Assembly (NCBI RefSeq): GCF_030457605.1
Contig: NZ_JAKDUR010000004.1
Span: 1 to 64,000 of the forward strand
Origin: Halomonas sp.
Lineage (GTDB): Bacteria > Pseudomonadota > Gammaproteobacteria > Pseudomonadales > Halomonadaceae
DNA length: 64,000 nt
Direction of reading: 5' to 3'
The notes beneath the pieces are model-generated. The model was not told the DNA's origin, searched no databases, and worked only from the letters and a program-made list of their open reading frames with translations. Shown piece by piece: positions 39,159 to 47,931 of the stretch. The stretch's first letter is position 1. Each line of letters begins with the position of its first letter. A program made the translations under genes and the position numbers.

Positions 39159-39776
39159 ATGTTCATGCCTACTGCGATTTTCGCGACATTACGCACACGC
39201 CCAGTCACCCGCACCTGCATCGCCGTCCTGCTCGCAGGCGGTCTATTGCTGCTTGGCGGTTGTGCCACCAACTCGGCAACCAATCAGTCGCATTATGGTC
39301 AGCGTACCAATGACGTCCAGGCCATCGACGCGACTATCGAAGATCAGGTCGCCAAAGCGCTGGTACATGCAGATGCCCGGCTGGGTGACGCGCGCATTCG
39401 CCCCCATAGCTTCAACGGCGCCGTGCTGCTGGTAGGCCAGGTGCCCAGCGAAGAACTGCGCGACAAGGCCGGCCAGGTGGCCGGGCAGCTGCGCGGCGTG
39501 GAAACCGTGCACAACGAACTGAGCGTGGCAGCACGTCTGCCTACCAGCCAGCGCCTGACCGACACCTGGCTGACCACCAACGTGATTGGCCAGCTTGCAA
39601 CCAACGATCACATTGACTCCTCCAAGCTCAAGGTCACCACCGAAAATGCCAGCGTTTATCTGATGGGCATTGTGTCGCGCCAGGAAGCCGAACGCATTGT
39701 GGCCGCCGTTTCCAGCGTCGCCGGGGTGCAGCGTATCGTCAAGGTGTTTGAATACCTTGACGGCGCACAGGGCTAA
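39159..39776 (+). CDS. dolP: BON-domain outer-membrane lipoprotein DolP (YraP)
   Basis: The 205-residue protein has a hydrophobic leader and lipobox LLGGC (Cys35), and two BON domains (about 55-120 and 130-200; IRPHSFNGAVLLVGQVPS and LKVTTENASVYLMGIVSRQEAERIV). DolP supports outer-membrane integrity and the BAM complex. ATGs at 39159 and 39165 are both possible starts. It is the last gene of the plus-strand run before a strong terminator. Confidence 0.92.
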   Translation: MFMPTAIFATLRTRPVTRTCIAVLLAGGLLLLGGCATNSATNQSHYGQRTNDVQAIDATIEDQVAKALVHADARLGDARIRPHSFNGAVLLVGQVPSEELRDKAGQVAGQLRGVETVHNELSVAARLPTSQRLTDTWLTTNVIGQLATNDHIDSSKLKVTTENASVYLMGIVSRQEAERIVAAVSSVAGVQRIVKVFEYLDGAQG

Positions 39777-39836
39777 CGGCGGACAGTAGCGGGCTATCCA
39801 CGCGTAGCCGGATAGGCTTTAACGCCGGATACACAC

Positions 39837-39871
39837 AAAAACGCCTCGGCAATCCATGCCGAGGCGTTTTT
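39837..39871. terminator. Bidirectional terminator between dolP and sspB
   Basis: A 14-bp stem, AAAAACGCCTCGGC (39837-39850) with GCCGAGGCGTTTTT (39858-39871), and a seven-base loop, with T runs on both strands. Confidence 0.92.
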
Positions 39872-39898
39872 CATGGTGTACTAGGAGAACCTGCAAGC

Positions 39899-40450
39899 CT
39901 ATTTGATCACCCGCAGCGTGGGTGGTTTTTTCGACTTTGTCCCGGGCTTATGGTCGCTGTCAGCTGCACCGGACGTTTTATCTTCACCTTTTTCAGCTTC
40001 AGCATCGTCAGAACTAATGTCATCATCCGTGTTTGATACCGAGGAAAGCGCAGGCTTCAGCGGCGCGCCATCATCCTGCGACGCAGCGTCCTCCTTCTCA
40101 CCCGTGGTTTCCGGCTCATCATCCGGCGCAGTCAGGTCAGGCTCATGACCAAAGACCATGCCAGCACCGTTCTCGCTCGCGTAGACGGCCAGCAGCGCAT
40201 CGATGGGTATCATGATCTGCATCGGCTGGCCGCCAAAACGCGCGCTAAACCCGATGGCCTGATTTTCCATGAAAAAATCACGCACCGCTGTCGGCGATGC
40301 GTTCAACACAATCTGTCCGTTTTGTACCGCATCGCGCGGCACTTCAACACCGGGCCGGGTGGCATCCACCACCAGATACGGCGTCAATTCGTTGTCCAAC
40401 AGCCATTCGTAAAGGGCTCTGGCAAGATAGGGGCGGCTGGAACGCGTCAT
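39899..40450 (-). CDS. sspB: ClpXP protease specificity-enhancing factor SspB
   Basis: SspB delivers ssrA-tagged and other substrates to ClpXP. The 183-residue protein has the folded tag-binding domain (about 1-110; RPYLARALYEWLLDNELTPY, IMIPIDALLAVYA). A long acidic, Ser/Asp-rich linker leads to the ClpX-binding tail PPTLRVIK at the C-terminus. The linker is longer than I remember from E. coli. It directly follows sspA, as usual. Confidence 0.95.
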   Translation of the reverse strand: MTRSSRPYLARALYEWLLDNELTPYLVVDATRPGVEVPRDAVQNGQIVLNASPTAVRDFFMENQAIGFSARFGGQPMQIMIPIDALLAVYASENGAGMVFGHEPDLTAPDDEPETTGEKEDAASQDDGAPLKPALSSVSNTDDDISSDDAEAEKGEDKTSGAADSDHKPGTKSKKPPTLRVIK

Positions 40451-40506
40451 TATCGCTCTCCTTTCGCGGCATTATGAGGCGAAAATACAGTAAATTGGCG
40501 TGCCAT

Positions 40507-41133
40507 TCAGGCGTGCATTTCCTTCTCGCGCTCGTTCAACGCGGCCTTGAAGGCATCACGCTCGAAAACCCGCGACATATAGCTGATCAGCGGCTGTACC
40601 TGCTTTTCCGGCAGCTCGATATTGAGCTCGGGCAACCGCCACAAAAGCGGCGCCAGGCAGCAGTCAACCAGCGTGAATTCGTCGCTCATGAAAAACGGCA
40701 TATCTTCAAAAATGGGTGAAATACCCACCAGACTTTCGCGCAGCTCCTTGCGCGCCTTGTCTGCTTCTTTTTTACTGCCGGTACGAATCTGATCCACCAT
40801 CGGGCACCATTCGCGCTCGATGCGGTGCATCCACAGCCGGCTTTGCGCACGCGCCACGGGGTATACCGGCAGCAGAGGAGGATGCGGGAAGCGCTCGTCA
40901 AGGTATTCCATCATGACTTTGGATTCATAGAGCACCAGATCACGATCCAGCAACGTAGGCACGCTATTGTAGGGGTTAAGCTCGGCAAGCTCCTCCGGTG
41001 CCTTGTCGTCATTCACGTTAACGATATCGACCGCGACGCCCTTCTCCGCCAGCACGATACGCACGCGATGACTAAAGTGATCATCAGCTCCGGAATAAAA
41101 AATCATCGACGACCGTTTGGCCACAACACCCAT
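40507..41133 (-). CDS. sspA: Stringent starvation protein A (SspA)
   Basis: SspA is a GST-fold protein that binds RNA polymerase and affects stress and acid-tolerance genes. The 208-residue protein has the thioredoxin-like N-terminal domain ([23 protein letters not shown]) without the catalytic residues of a true transferase, [23 protein letters not shown], and an all-helical C-terminal domain. It leads the sspA-sspB pair, 145 bases downstream of petC. Confidence 0.94.
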   Translation of the reverse strand: MGVVAKRSSMIFYSGADDHFSHRVRIVLAEKGVAVDIVNVNDDKAPEELAELNPYNSVPTLLDRDLVLYESKVMMEYLDERFPHPPLLPVYPVARAQSRLWMHRIEREWCPMVDQIRTGSKKEADKARKELRESLVGISPIFEDMPFFMSDEFTLVDCCLAPLLWRLPELNIELPEKQVQPLISYMSRVFERDAFKAALNEREKEMHA

Positions 41134-41228
41134 GTAGCAATCCTCACATCAAGTCAATAAGGGATAATACCATGCTAAGCAAGCCCCGGGGGAAAGACGC
41201 TGGCAAACTTAACCCGATCCAGAGACGC

Positions 41229-41262
41229 AAAGGGCGCACGACCGTTGTCGTGCGCCCCCTTT
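41229..41262. terminator. Terminator hairpin between petC and sspA
   Basis: AAAGGGCGCACGAC (41229-41242) pairs with GTCGTGCGCCCCCTTT (41247-41262) with a two-base bulge and a four-base loop. It probably ends petABC transcription. Confidence 0.7.
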
Positions 41263-41278
41263 ATGCGCTTACCACGTC

Positions 41279-42049
41279 CTAGTGGATATCACGCCAGTAT
41301 TCCCGCTTGAGGAAGTAGCAGAGAATACCCAGCAGGAAAATAAAGATCAGCACTTTTGGTGCCAGCGCTTGAGCCTTCAGTTTGGACGGCTCGCCTACGT
41401 AAGCCAGGAAGTTGGTCAGGTCATATACCGCTTCCTTGAACTCATCAGGCTCCATCTCGCCCGGTTGCGTCACCCTGAGCACGTTGCACGACTGGTATTT
41501 ACCGGTCAGCGGATCCGGCGACTGCCCTGCAACATGCTGATCCGTCGCCGCACAGACTTTTTCCTGTACGCCCTGCAGCGGCTCCAGCACGTTGGGCATG
41601 GCTACCAGGTCAAACACGGCGTTGTTGACGCCGGTCGGACGGCTGGCATCCTGGTAGAAGCTCAGCAGATAGGAGTAGATCCAGTCGGTGCCTCGCAGCC
41701 GCGCCTCAAGAGTCAGATCCGGCGGCGCAGCGCCAAACCAGTTTTCCGCATCGTCGCCCTGCATGGCGATATGCATCTGATCATTGAACCCCAAGTCCGG
41801 CGAAAAAATCAGGTTGTCTTCCACCAGCTCCCGGGGAATATCCAGATCACTCGCCGCGCGGGAAAAACGCTGGTACTCCAGCGAATGGCAGCCCATGCAG
41901 TAGTTGACATAGAGCTTCATGCCGTTTTGCAGCGACGCCTTGTCGTGCAGGTCCGGCTCCATCGAGTACGGTAGGCTCGCTCCACCGCCGGCAGCCATGG
42001 CCGAGACCGGCAGCAGCGCGAAGAGCAGTGCAAACAGTTGCTTTTTCAT
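41279..42049 (-). CDS. petC: Cytochrome c1 of the bc1 complex
   Basis: Cytochrome c1 passes electrons from the Rieske centre to soluble or membrane cytochrome c. The 256-residue protein has a signal peptide (about 1-20, ending AMAA). Its haem motif is CMGCH (51-55). The axial-ligand region follows in LVAMPNVLEP, with a C-terminal anchor helix (VLIFIFLLGILCYFL) and a short cytoplasmic end. The start overlaps the petB stop by one base (TAATG). Confidence 0.95.
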   Translation of the reverse strand: MKKQLFALLFALLPVSAMAAGGGASLPYSMEPDLHDKASLQNGMKLYVNYCMGCHSLEYQRFSRAASDLDIPRELVEDNLIFSPDLGFNDQMHIAMQGDDAENWFGAAPPDLTLEARLRGTDWIYSYLLSFYQDASRPTGVNNAVFDLVAMPNVLEPLQGVQEKVCAATDQHVAGQSPDPLTGKYQSCNVLRVTQPGEMEPDEFKEAVYDLTNFLAYVGEPSKLKAQALAPKVLIFIFLLGILCYFLKREYWRDIH

Positions 42050-43308
42050 TAGCCAGTCACCCTTTCCGGAACGGGTTTAGTCTTCTCCAGCCGGGTATAC
42101 AGCGGCATCAGCACAAAGAAGGCGAAGTAGATGACGGTGCACACTTGAGCGAGGATAGTCCGCCCGGCACTCACCGGCAGTACGCCAAGCACACCCAGAA
42201 TCACGAAGCTGATGGCAAACAGCGTCAACATGACTTTGGACATCCAGCCCTTGTAGCGAATGGAGTTGACCGGGCTTCGATCAAGCCAGGGCAGCACAAA
42301 GAGTGCAGCAATGGCACCCCCCATGAAGATAACGCCGAGGAACTTGGCGTCCAGCCCGAAGATTGAGAAGGTGATCGCGCGCAAAATGGCGTAGAACGGC
42401 GTGAAATACCAGACTGGTGCGATATGGTCTGGAGTTTTCAGCGGGTTGGCCGGCTCAAAGTTGGGCTTCTCGATGAAATATCCCCCCCCTTCCGGGAAGT
42501 AGAAAATCACCACACAGAAAACAAACAGGAACACCGCAACCCCGACCAGGTCCTTCACCGTGTAGTACGGATGGAAGGGAATGCCGTCAAGCGGCTTGCC
42601 GGTCTCGTCCTTTTTCTTCTTGATATCGATGCCGTCGGGGTTGTTGGAACCCACTTCGTGCAGCGCGATAACGTGCAGCACCACCAGCGCCAGAATCACG
42701 ATAGGCAAGGCCACCACATGCAGGGCAAAAAAGCGATTAAGCGTAATTCCCGAGATCAGGAAGTCACCGCGCACCCACTGCGCCAGGTCAGGGCCGATAG
42801 CGGGAATCGCGGAAAACAGTGAGATAATAACCTGGGCGCCCCAATAGGACATTTGCCCCCAGGGAAGCAAGTAGCCCATGAAGGCCTCGGCCATCAGTGC
42901 CAGATAAATGGTCATGCCAAAAATCCACACCAGCTCCCGTGGCGCTCGGTAAGAGCCGTAAAGCAGGCCGCGGAACATGTGCAGATACACCACGACAAAA
43001 AACGCCGAGGCGCCGGTCGTATGCATGTAACGTATCAGCCAGCCCCACTCTACATCGCGCATGATGTATTCGACCGAGGCAAACGCGCCTTCCGCCGTGG
43101 GGTTGAAGCTCATGGTCAGCCAGACGCCGGTGAGGATCTGGTTGACCAGCACCAGCAGTGCCAGCGAGCCGAAGAAATACCAGAAATTGAAGTTCTTGGG
43201 CGCGTAATATTTTGACAGATGTTCCTGCCACATCTGCGTGGCGGGAAAACGATCGTCGACCCAGCGCATGACACCGCGCTCCGCCTTGGCTTTATGTGGG
43301 TTACCCAT
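42049..43308 (-). CDS. petB: Cytochrome b of the bc1 complex
   Basis: This is the eight-helix quinol-oxidising subunit that binds two b-type haems. The 419-residue protein includes YFFGSLALLVLVNQILTG, helix B and D histidines (RYMHTTGASAFFVVVYLHMF; FFALHVVALPIVILALVVLHV), MTIYLALMAEAFMGYLLPWG, and the Qo-site PDHIAPVWYFTPFYA with a PxWY element. The start overlaps the petA stop (TAATG), and petA-petB-petC form one operon. Confidence 0.96.
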   Translation of the reverse strand: MGNPHKAKAERGVMRWVDDRFPATQMWQEHLSKYYAPKNFNFWYFFGSLALLVLVNQILTGVWLTMSFNPTAEGAFASVEYIMRDVEWGWLIRYMHTTGASAFFVVVYLHMFRGLLYGSYRAPRELVWIFGMTIYLALMAEAFMGYLLPWGQMSYWGAQVIISLFSAIPAIGPDLAQWVRGDFLISGITLNRFFALHVVALPIVILALVVLHVIALHEVGSNNPDGIDIKKKKDETGKPLDGIPFHPYYTVKDLVGVAVFLFVFCVVIFYFPEGGGYFIEKPNFEPANPLKTPDHIAPVWYFTPFYAILRAITFSIFGLDAKFLGVIFMGGAIAALFVLPWLDRSPVNSIRYKGWMSKVMLTLFAISFVILGVLGVLPVSAGRTILAQVCTVIYFAFFVLMPLYTRLEKTKPVPERVTG

Positions 43309-43907
43309 TAGGCAGTCTCCTTGTCCTCGCCGACAACGATGATCGCATCACTCTCGAAGCGATAAGGCGGCACTTCCAGATTGGTCGGCGCAGGCACGTT
43401 GGAAAAAACGCGGCCGGCCAGATCGAAACGGGACCCGTGGCACGGGCAGAAAAAGCCACCCGGCCAGTTATCCACGCCCACACCCTCGGCATCAGGCTCC
43501 GGCTTGAACAGCGGCGAACAACCCAGGTGCGTGCAAATCCCGATCAACACACCGATTTCGGGCTTGATCGACCTCAGCTCGCCTTCGATATACGCCGGCT
43601 GCTGAGGAACGCTCGACTCCGGATCCGCCAGGCGGTCAGCCCCCAATGCCGTAGTGCGCTTGATCATTTCCGGCGTACGGTTGATGATCCAGACAGGACG
43701 ACCTCGCCACTCCACTGTCATACGCTGACCCGACTCAAGCTTGGAAATATCCGCTTGCACCGGGGCGCCAGCCGCCCTTGCCTTGGCACTAGGCTGCCAA
43801 GAAGCCACAAAGGGGACCGCAACCCCGACAGCACCCACCGCTCCGACGACGGAGGTGGCACCGACGAGGAAACGGCGCCGGCCCTTGTTTACGCCGTTAT
43901 CTGCCAT
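43308..43907 (-). CDS. petA: Rieske iron-sulfur subunit of the bc1 complex
   Basis: This subunit carries the [2Fe-2S] centre that takes the first electron from quinol. The 199-residue protein has a twin-arginine-like N-terminus (GRRRFLVGATSVVGAVGAVG), which remains as the membrane anchor. The cluster-binding boxes CTHLGC (125-130) and CPCHGS (154-159) contain the two Cys and two His ligands. It is the first gene of the bc1 operon. Confidence 0.96.
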   Translation of the reverse strand: MADNGVNKGRRRFLVGATSVVGAVGAVGVAVPFVASWQPSAKARAAGAPVQADISKLESGQRMTVEWRGRPVWIINRTPEMIKRTTALGADRLADPESSVPQQPAYIEGELRSIKPEIGVLIGICTHLGCSPLFKPEPDAEGVGVDNWPGGFFCPCHGSRFDLAGRVFSNVPAPTNLEVPPYRFESDAIIVVGEDKETA

Positions 43908-43982
43908 TCCAGGTTTCTCCCTTATTACTCACCCGTGCGCCGCACACGCGCATATGACGGCGGCGCATATAAATTACGCTTT

Positions 43983-44011
43983 ATAGTAAAAAAACGCAGC
44001 GCTCCGCACAA
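43983..44011 (-). promoter_or_regulatory. Candidate petABC promoter
   Basis: TTGTGC (44011-44006) and TACTAT (43988-43983) on the minus strand are 17 bases apart, between the rpsI terminator and petA. Both hexamers are imperfect. Confidence 0.35.
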
Positions 44012-44067
44012 GAACAACAGCCTTCAACCAAAGTCATAAGAACGCTAACAACTTATTGATATTCCAA

Positions 44068-44102
44068 CAAAAAACGCCCAGGCCAAAGACCCGGGCGTTT
44101 TG
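44068..44102 (-). terminator. Terminator after rpsI
   Basis: The stem AAAACGCCC (44071-44079) with GGGCGTTTT (44093-44101) is followed by a T run on the minus strand, 16 bases past the rpsI stop. Confidence 0.85.
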
Positions 44103-44117
44103 CCGCATGCGTATGGT

Positions 44118-44507
44118 TTAACGCTTGGAGAACTGCGGACGACGACGTGCTTTACGCAGACCGACTTTCTTACGCTCAACCTGGCGTGCATCACGTGTGA
44201 CGTAGCCGGCTTCACGCAGCGCAGGGCGCAGGTCTTCATTGTAGTCCATCAGCGCACGGGTAATACCGTGACGAATGGCGCCGGCCTGGGCGCTGCCGCC
44301 GCCGCCTTCAACGGTGACGTAAACGTCGAACTGATCCAGTGTTTCGGTCAGTTCGAGCGGCTGGCGTACCACCATACGACCGGTAACGCGGCCGAAGTAC
44401 TTGTCCAGCTCGCGCTTATTGACGGTAATGTTGCCGGAACCCGGCTTGAGGAAAACGCGAGCGGTGGAAGTCTTGCGGCGCCCGGTACCGTAATACTGCT
44501 GTGTCAT
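44118..44507 (-). CDS. rpsI: 30S ribosomal protein S9
   Basis: S9 contacts the P-site tRNA through its C-terminal tail. The 129-residue protein begins [19 protein letters not shown] and ends with the basic tail [16 protein letters not shown], matching the family to the terminal SKR. It follows rplM by 13 bases, the universal L13-S9 operon. Confidence 0.98.
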   Translation of the reverse strand: MTQQYYGTGRRKTSTARVFLKPGSGNITVNKRELDKYFGRVTGRMVVRQPLELTETLDQFDVYVTVEGGGGSAQAGAIRHGITRALMDYNEDLRPALREAGYVTRDARQVERKKVGLRKARRRPQFSKR

Positions 44508-44520
44508 GGCGAAGAATTCC

Positions 44521-44949
44521 TTAGATGTTCAGTTCAAGCGGCTGCTGTGCAGAGTGCGGGTGCTCGGCGCCGGCGTATACCTTGAGTTTGGTATACATGG
44601 CACGGCCCAGCGGCCCTTTCGGCAGCATGCCTTTCACGGCAGATTCGATGACGCGCTCCGGTGCATGATCAATCATCTTGTCGAAAGTCATGGAGCGCAG
44701 ACCACCCGGGTATCCCGTATGGCGGTAATAGGTTTTGGCTTTTGCCTTGTTGCCGGTTACCTGCACTTTTTCGGCGTTAACTACAACGATGTAGTCGCCG
44801 GTATCAACGTGCGGTGTGAACTCGGGCTTATGCTTGCCGCGCAGGCGGCGAGCAATTTCGGTCGCCAGACGACCGAGCGTTTTGTCAGTCGCGTCGACAA
44901 CATACCAGTCGCGCTGGACGGACTGCGGCTTGGCACTGAACGTCTTCAT
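44521..44949 (-). CDS. rplM: 50S ribosomal protein L13
   Basis: L13 is an early assembly protein of the large subunit. The 142-residue form from the ATG at 44949 ([20 protein letters not shown]) equals the E. coli length; a longer frame to 45009 is open but lies in the leader. [22 protein letters not shown] and [20 protein letters not shown] are typical. The leader of about 110 bases, with hairpins, may bind L13 for autoregulation, as known for this operon in E. coli. Confidence 0.98.
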   Translation of the reverse strand: MKTFSAKPQSVQRDWYVVDATDKTLGRLATEIARRLRGKHKPEFTPHVDTGDYIVVVNAEKVQVTGNKAKAKTYYRHTGYPGGLRSMTFDKMIDHAPERVIESAVKGMLPKGPLGRAMYTKLKVYAGAEHPHSAQQPLELNI

Positions 44950-45065
44950 GGATGAAATCACCAGATAAAGTGTGTTGGGTGCATCGTTGCGCCCGCAGGC
45001 GCGCACCATCCCTATTTTTTTTGGTTGTCGCCAAACTTTCGCGACGACAACGTCAAGCGAGGCGG

Positions 45066-45094
45066 ATTCTAACTCAACCGGCGGGTGAAGTTAA
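45066..45094 (-). promoter_or_regulatory. rplM-rpsI promoter
   Basis: TTAACT (45094-45089) and TAGAAT (45071-45066) are 17 bases apart on the minus strand, giving a start near 45059. A GTTGTCG/CGACAAC inverted repeat and a GCGC-rich hairpin lie in the leader downstream. The placement after zapE is right for a strong ribosomal promoter. Confidence 0.65.
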
Positions 45095-45124
45095 GCACCT
45101 GCCGGATTTTTTCCTGACCGATGT

Positions 45125-46294
45125 TTACGGCCGGTGCGCGCGGGCAAGATAGTCCTGCGACTGCATTTCCTCAAGCCTTGAGCGCGTGCGCTGGAACTCG
45201 AAGCTTAGCCGGCCTCCGGTATAAAGCGAGGACACCGGCACCTCCGCTGACAACAGCAGGTTGACGCCGCGATCATAGAACTCGTCCACCAGATTGATAA
45301 AGCGCCGCGCCTGGGCATCGGTACGGGTACCCATCTGCACCACGTTGGAGACCAGCACCGTATGGAAATGTCGCGCGATTTCAATATAGTCATTCTGGCT
45401 GCGTGGCCCGTTGCACAGTTCGTCAAACTCGAACCAGGCCACCGCGTCGTGCAGACGCTTCACGGTCAGGGGGCGCTGGTTGACGTCAAGGGTTGCCCCG
45501 CACTCCCCCTCTTCTCCCGCCAATGCCCGGAAACTCTGTTCAAGCGCCTGTTCCGCCGTCGTGCCCAACGGCACATGAAAAATGTCCGCGCGCGACAAGG
45601 TGCGCAGCCGGTAATCCACGCCGCCATCAAGGTGCATCACATCGCAATATTGATTGAGCAGTGCAATGGCGGGCAAAAATCGCGCACGCTGAAGCCCGTT
45701 TTTATACAGGTCATCCGGCACGGTATTGGACGTAGCTACCAGCACTACACCTCGGGCAAACAGCGCCTTGAGCAGGTTGGCAAGGATCATGGCATCGGCG
45801 ATATCTTCAACAAAAAACTCGTCAAAGCAGATGACCCGCGCCTTTTCTGCCAGATCCGCTGCTATCAGTGACAGTGGGTTTTTCTCTCCTTTATAGCGCC
45901 CGAGCTCCGCGTGTACGTGCTGCATAAAGCGATGAAAGTGGGTACGCTGCTTATCGGCAAACGGCAGGGAGGCAAAAAACGCGTTCATCAGCCAGGTCTT
46001 GCCGCGCCCCACGCCACCCCACAAATACACGCCGCTAATGGTGGGAGCAGCGGGTTCAGGGGGTTCATGGCGACTTTTCCAGAGACCGGCCAGCCGGCGT
46101 GACAATCCCCTGGGTGAGTGAGCAGGTGCCGGCGGTGCGGCTGTCAGTGCTTCGTATAGCTGCTGAAGGCGCTTCACTGCGGCCTCTTGAGCGCTGTCAT
46201 GTACCAGCACGCCGTTATCCAGATCCGCCTGGTAACGGGCCAGCGGTGTCAGCGGACTGGCGATATTCGTGTTGTGGGCGCTGCCTGTTTCCAT
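45125..46294 (-). CDS. zapE: Cell division protein ZapE (AFG1-like ATPase)
   Basis: ZapE is an AFG1-family P-loop ATPase that acts on the Z ring under stress and at late division. The 389-residue protein has Walker [31 protein letters not shown], Walker [20 protein letters not shown], and the arginine-finger region [20 protein letters not shown]. The ATG at 46294 follows GGGAAGG; the frame is open a further 71 codons, but that part reads as noise. Confidence 0.93.
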   Translation of the reverse strand: METGSAHNTNIASPLTPLARYQADLDNGVLVHDSAQEAAVKRLQQLYEALTAAPPAPAHSPRGLSRRLAGLWKSRHEPPEPAAPTISGVYLWGGVGRGKTWLMNAFFASLPFADKQRTHFHRFMQHVHAELGRYKGEKNPLSLIAADLAEKARVICFDEFFVEDIADAMILANLLKALFARGVVLVATSNTVPDDLYKNGLQRARFLPAIALLNQYCDVMHLDGGVDYRLRTLSRADIFHVPLGTTAEQALEQSFRALAGEEGECGATLDVNQRPLTVKRLHDAVAWFEFDELCNGPRSQNDYIEIARHFHTVLVSNVVQMGTRTDAQARRFINLVDEFYDRGVNLLLSAEVPVSSLYTGGRLSFEFQRTRSRLEEMQSQDYLARAHRP

Positions 46295-46486
46295 GCCACC
46301 TTCCCTACTTGTCTGAACCGCCGTATTGTACTCGCCACACCGCAGTGACGCATGCCCTGGCGGGCATCGCATGGTCGAATTGACCTGACTGGCCGGCACG
46401 CGCCTATAATAGCGGCGGAAACAACCCGCACGGCCAACGCCCGAGAGCACAACGGCCAATGACCTGTCCGCAAGGGAGAGATAAAG

Positions 46487-46960
46487 GTGGAAGAAGCAAG
46501 CCTTCAATTAACGTTTGCGTTTATTGGCATCATCATTGGCATCATCATCGGCGCATTCAGCTACCGCGTTTTGAGCAAAGGCCAGCGTCACGTCTCAAAC
46601 ATGCAGCTCCGGCTGCTCGAAAGCGAACGCCAGGTTGCCGAGTTGAAAGCCGACATGAGCAGCCACCTGTCCGATACCCATCGCCAGGTAAGCGATGTCC
46701 GCACCACGCTTGATCAGCTCGATCAGCACCTCAGGCAACAGGCTGGCCAGTGGGGCAGCCGCAACACGCTCTTTGACCATGCGGCCAGCCCGCTGCAGAC
46801 CGCTTCACAAGAGCCTCTTGCCGGCGAAGCCGATGCCGCAAAAGACCACCCGCCACGGGATTATGCGGATGGTCAGAACGGCACCCTCTCCGAAGACTTC
46901 GGACTCAAGGCAGAGGCCGACGAAGAAGCGGCTCAGGCGCCCCAGCCGCCGCGCTACTAA
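46487..46960 (+). CDS. zapG: ZapG/YhcB family (DUF1043) inner-membrane protein
   Basis: The 157-residue protein starts with a membrane helix ([22 protein letters not shown]) followed by a coiled coil ([22 protein letters not shown]) and a polar, acidic C-terminal region. This is the layout of YhcB/ZapG, which links division and envelope growth in E. coli. It uses GTG at 46487 with GGGAG 9 bases upstream. It is divergent from zapE across 192 bases. Confidence 0.85.
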   Translation: MEEASLQLTFAFIGIIIGIIIGAFSYRVLSKGQRHVSNMQLRLLESERQVAELKADMSSHLSDTHRQVSDVRTTLDQLDQHLRQQAGQWGSRNTLFDHAASPLQTASQEPLAGEADAAKDHPPRDYADGQNGTLSEDFGLKAEADEEAAQAPQPPRY

Positions 46961-46969
46961 ACAGGATAG

Positions 46970-46987
46970 CCCCGCCATCAGGCGGGG
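46970..46987. terminator. Short GC-rich hairpin between zapG and the Nif3-family gene
   Basis: CCCCGCC (46970-46976) pairs with GGCGGGG (46981-46987) around ATCA, between two convergent genes. It lacks a T run, so it is a weak candidate. Confidence 0.45.
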
Positions 46988-47739
46988 TTGTCAATATCCA
47001 CAAAGCGGTGGATCACCCCATATTCTGCTGCCAGCCATTCACCCAGCGCCTGAACGCCATAGCGCTCGGTGGCATGATGACCGGCGGCCAGATAATGAAT
47101 TCCCAACTCTCGTGCCAGGTGCGTAGTGCGCTCGGAGATTTCACCCGAAACGAACGCCTGAGCACCGCCCTCGTACGCCGCCGCAATCATGTCCTGTGCG
47201 CCGCCGGTACACCAGGCAATACGCTCGATATCCCCCACGCCGGGCGCCCTGATCACCATGGGCTCGCGCTCAAGCACCCCGGAAATCTCGCCGGACAGCG
47301 CTTCAATGCTCAGCGGTGCTGCGGTTTTTCCCTGCCATAAAAGCCCCTCTCCCAGCTCACCGTCCAGGCAGCGTTCTACACGCCAGCCAAGGCGTTCGGC
47401 CAGCTGGGCGTTGTTACCCAGCTCCACATGGGCATCCAGCGGCAAATGATACGCCAGCAGGTTGATGTCGTGACTGAGCAGCGTCTTTATCCGCCGCTGC
47501 TTCATGCCGGTCAGCGCCACCGGCTCGTTTTTCCAGAAATAGCCGTGATGCACCAGCACCAGGTCCGCCTCCCAGGCCACCGCTTCGTCGAGCAGCGCCT
47601 GACAGGCCGTTACACCACTCAACACACGGCGCACCCGAGGCCGCCCTTCGACCTGCAAGCCGTTAACGGTAAAATCCTTGAACCGCTGTGCTCCCAGACG
47701 CTGCTCGCACGCCGCCACCAGCGTATCTCGATGAAGCAT
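46978..47739 (-). CDS. Nif3-like dinuclear metal center protein (YbgI family)
   Basis: The 253-residue protein matches the Nif3/YbgI family: DFTVNGLQVEGRPRVRRVLSG, a metal-site LVHHGYFWKNEP, LAYHLPLDAHVELGNNAQLA, WCTGGAQDMIAAA, and the C-terminal FVSGEISERTTH and YLAAGHHATERYG with the remaining metal-site His and Glu. The family has a hexameric ring with a two-metal centre. It was once linked to GTP cyclohydrolase activity, but its role is not established. Confidence 0.92.
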   Translation of the reverse strand: MLHRDTLVAACEQRLGAQRFKDFTVNGLQVEGRPRVRRVLSGVTACQALLDEAVAWEADLVLVHHGYFWKNEPVALTGMKQRRIKTLLSHDINLLAYHLPLDAHVELGNNAQLAERLGWRVERCLDGELGEGLLWQGKTAAPLSIEALSGEISGVLEREPMVIRAPGVGDIERIAWCTGGAQDMIAAAYEGGAQAFVSGEISERTTHLARELGIHYLAAGHHATERYGVQALGEWLAAEYGVIHRFVDIDNPA

Positions 47740-47931
47740 ATTGCCCCCTTAAAAGATTGTCGTGTCCATTAAGCTACCGGCATGGAAGGTGTTACCATGC
47801 GCGCTATTGTAAAGTCGGCTTCCTGCAGGCGTGAACCCTTGTCCGCGAAGGGCTTTCCGTTAAGTCGTCATCGTCATCCAAAGGAACGTCCTTACGCCAG
47901 GAAACGCCTTTTCAGTCAAGGGAACGTACCT

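Noticed and set aside
45017-45060. T run plus inverted repeat before rplM as a terminator
   Set aside because: On the plus strand the T run comes before the hairpin, and on the minus strand an A run follows it, so it is not an intrinsic terminator in either direction.
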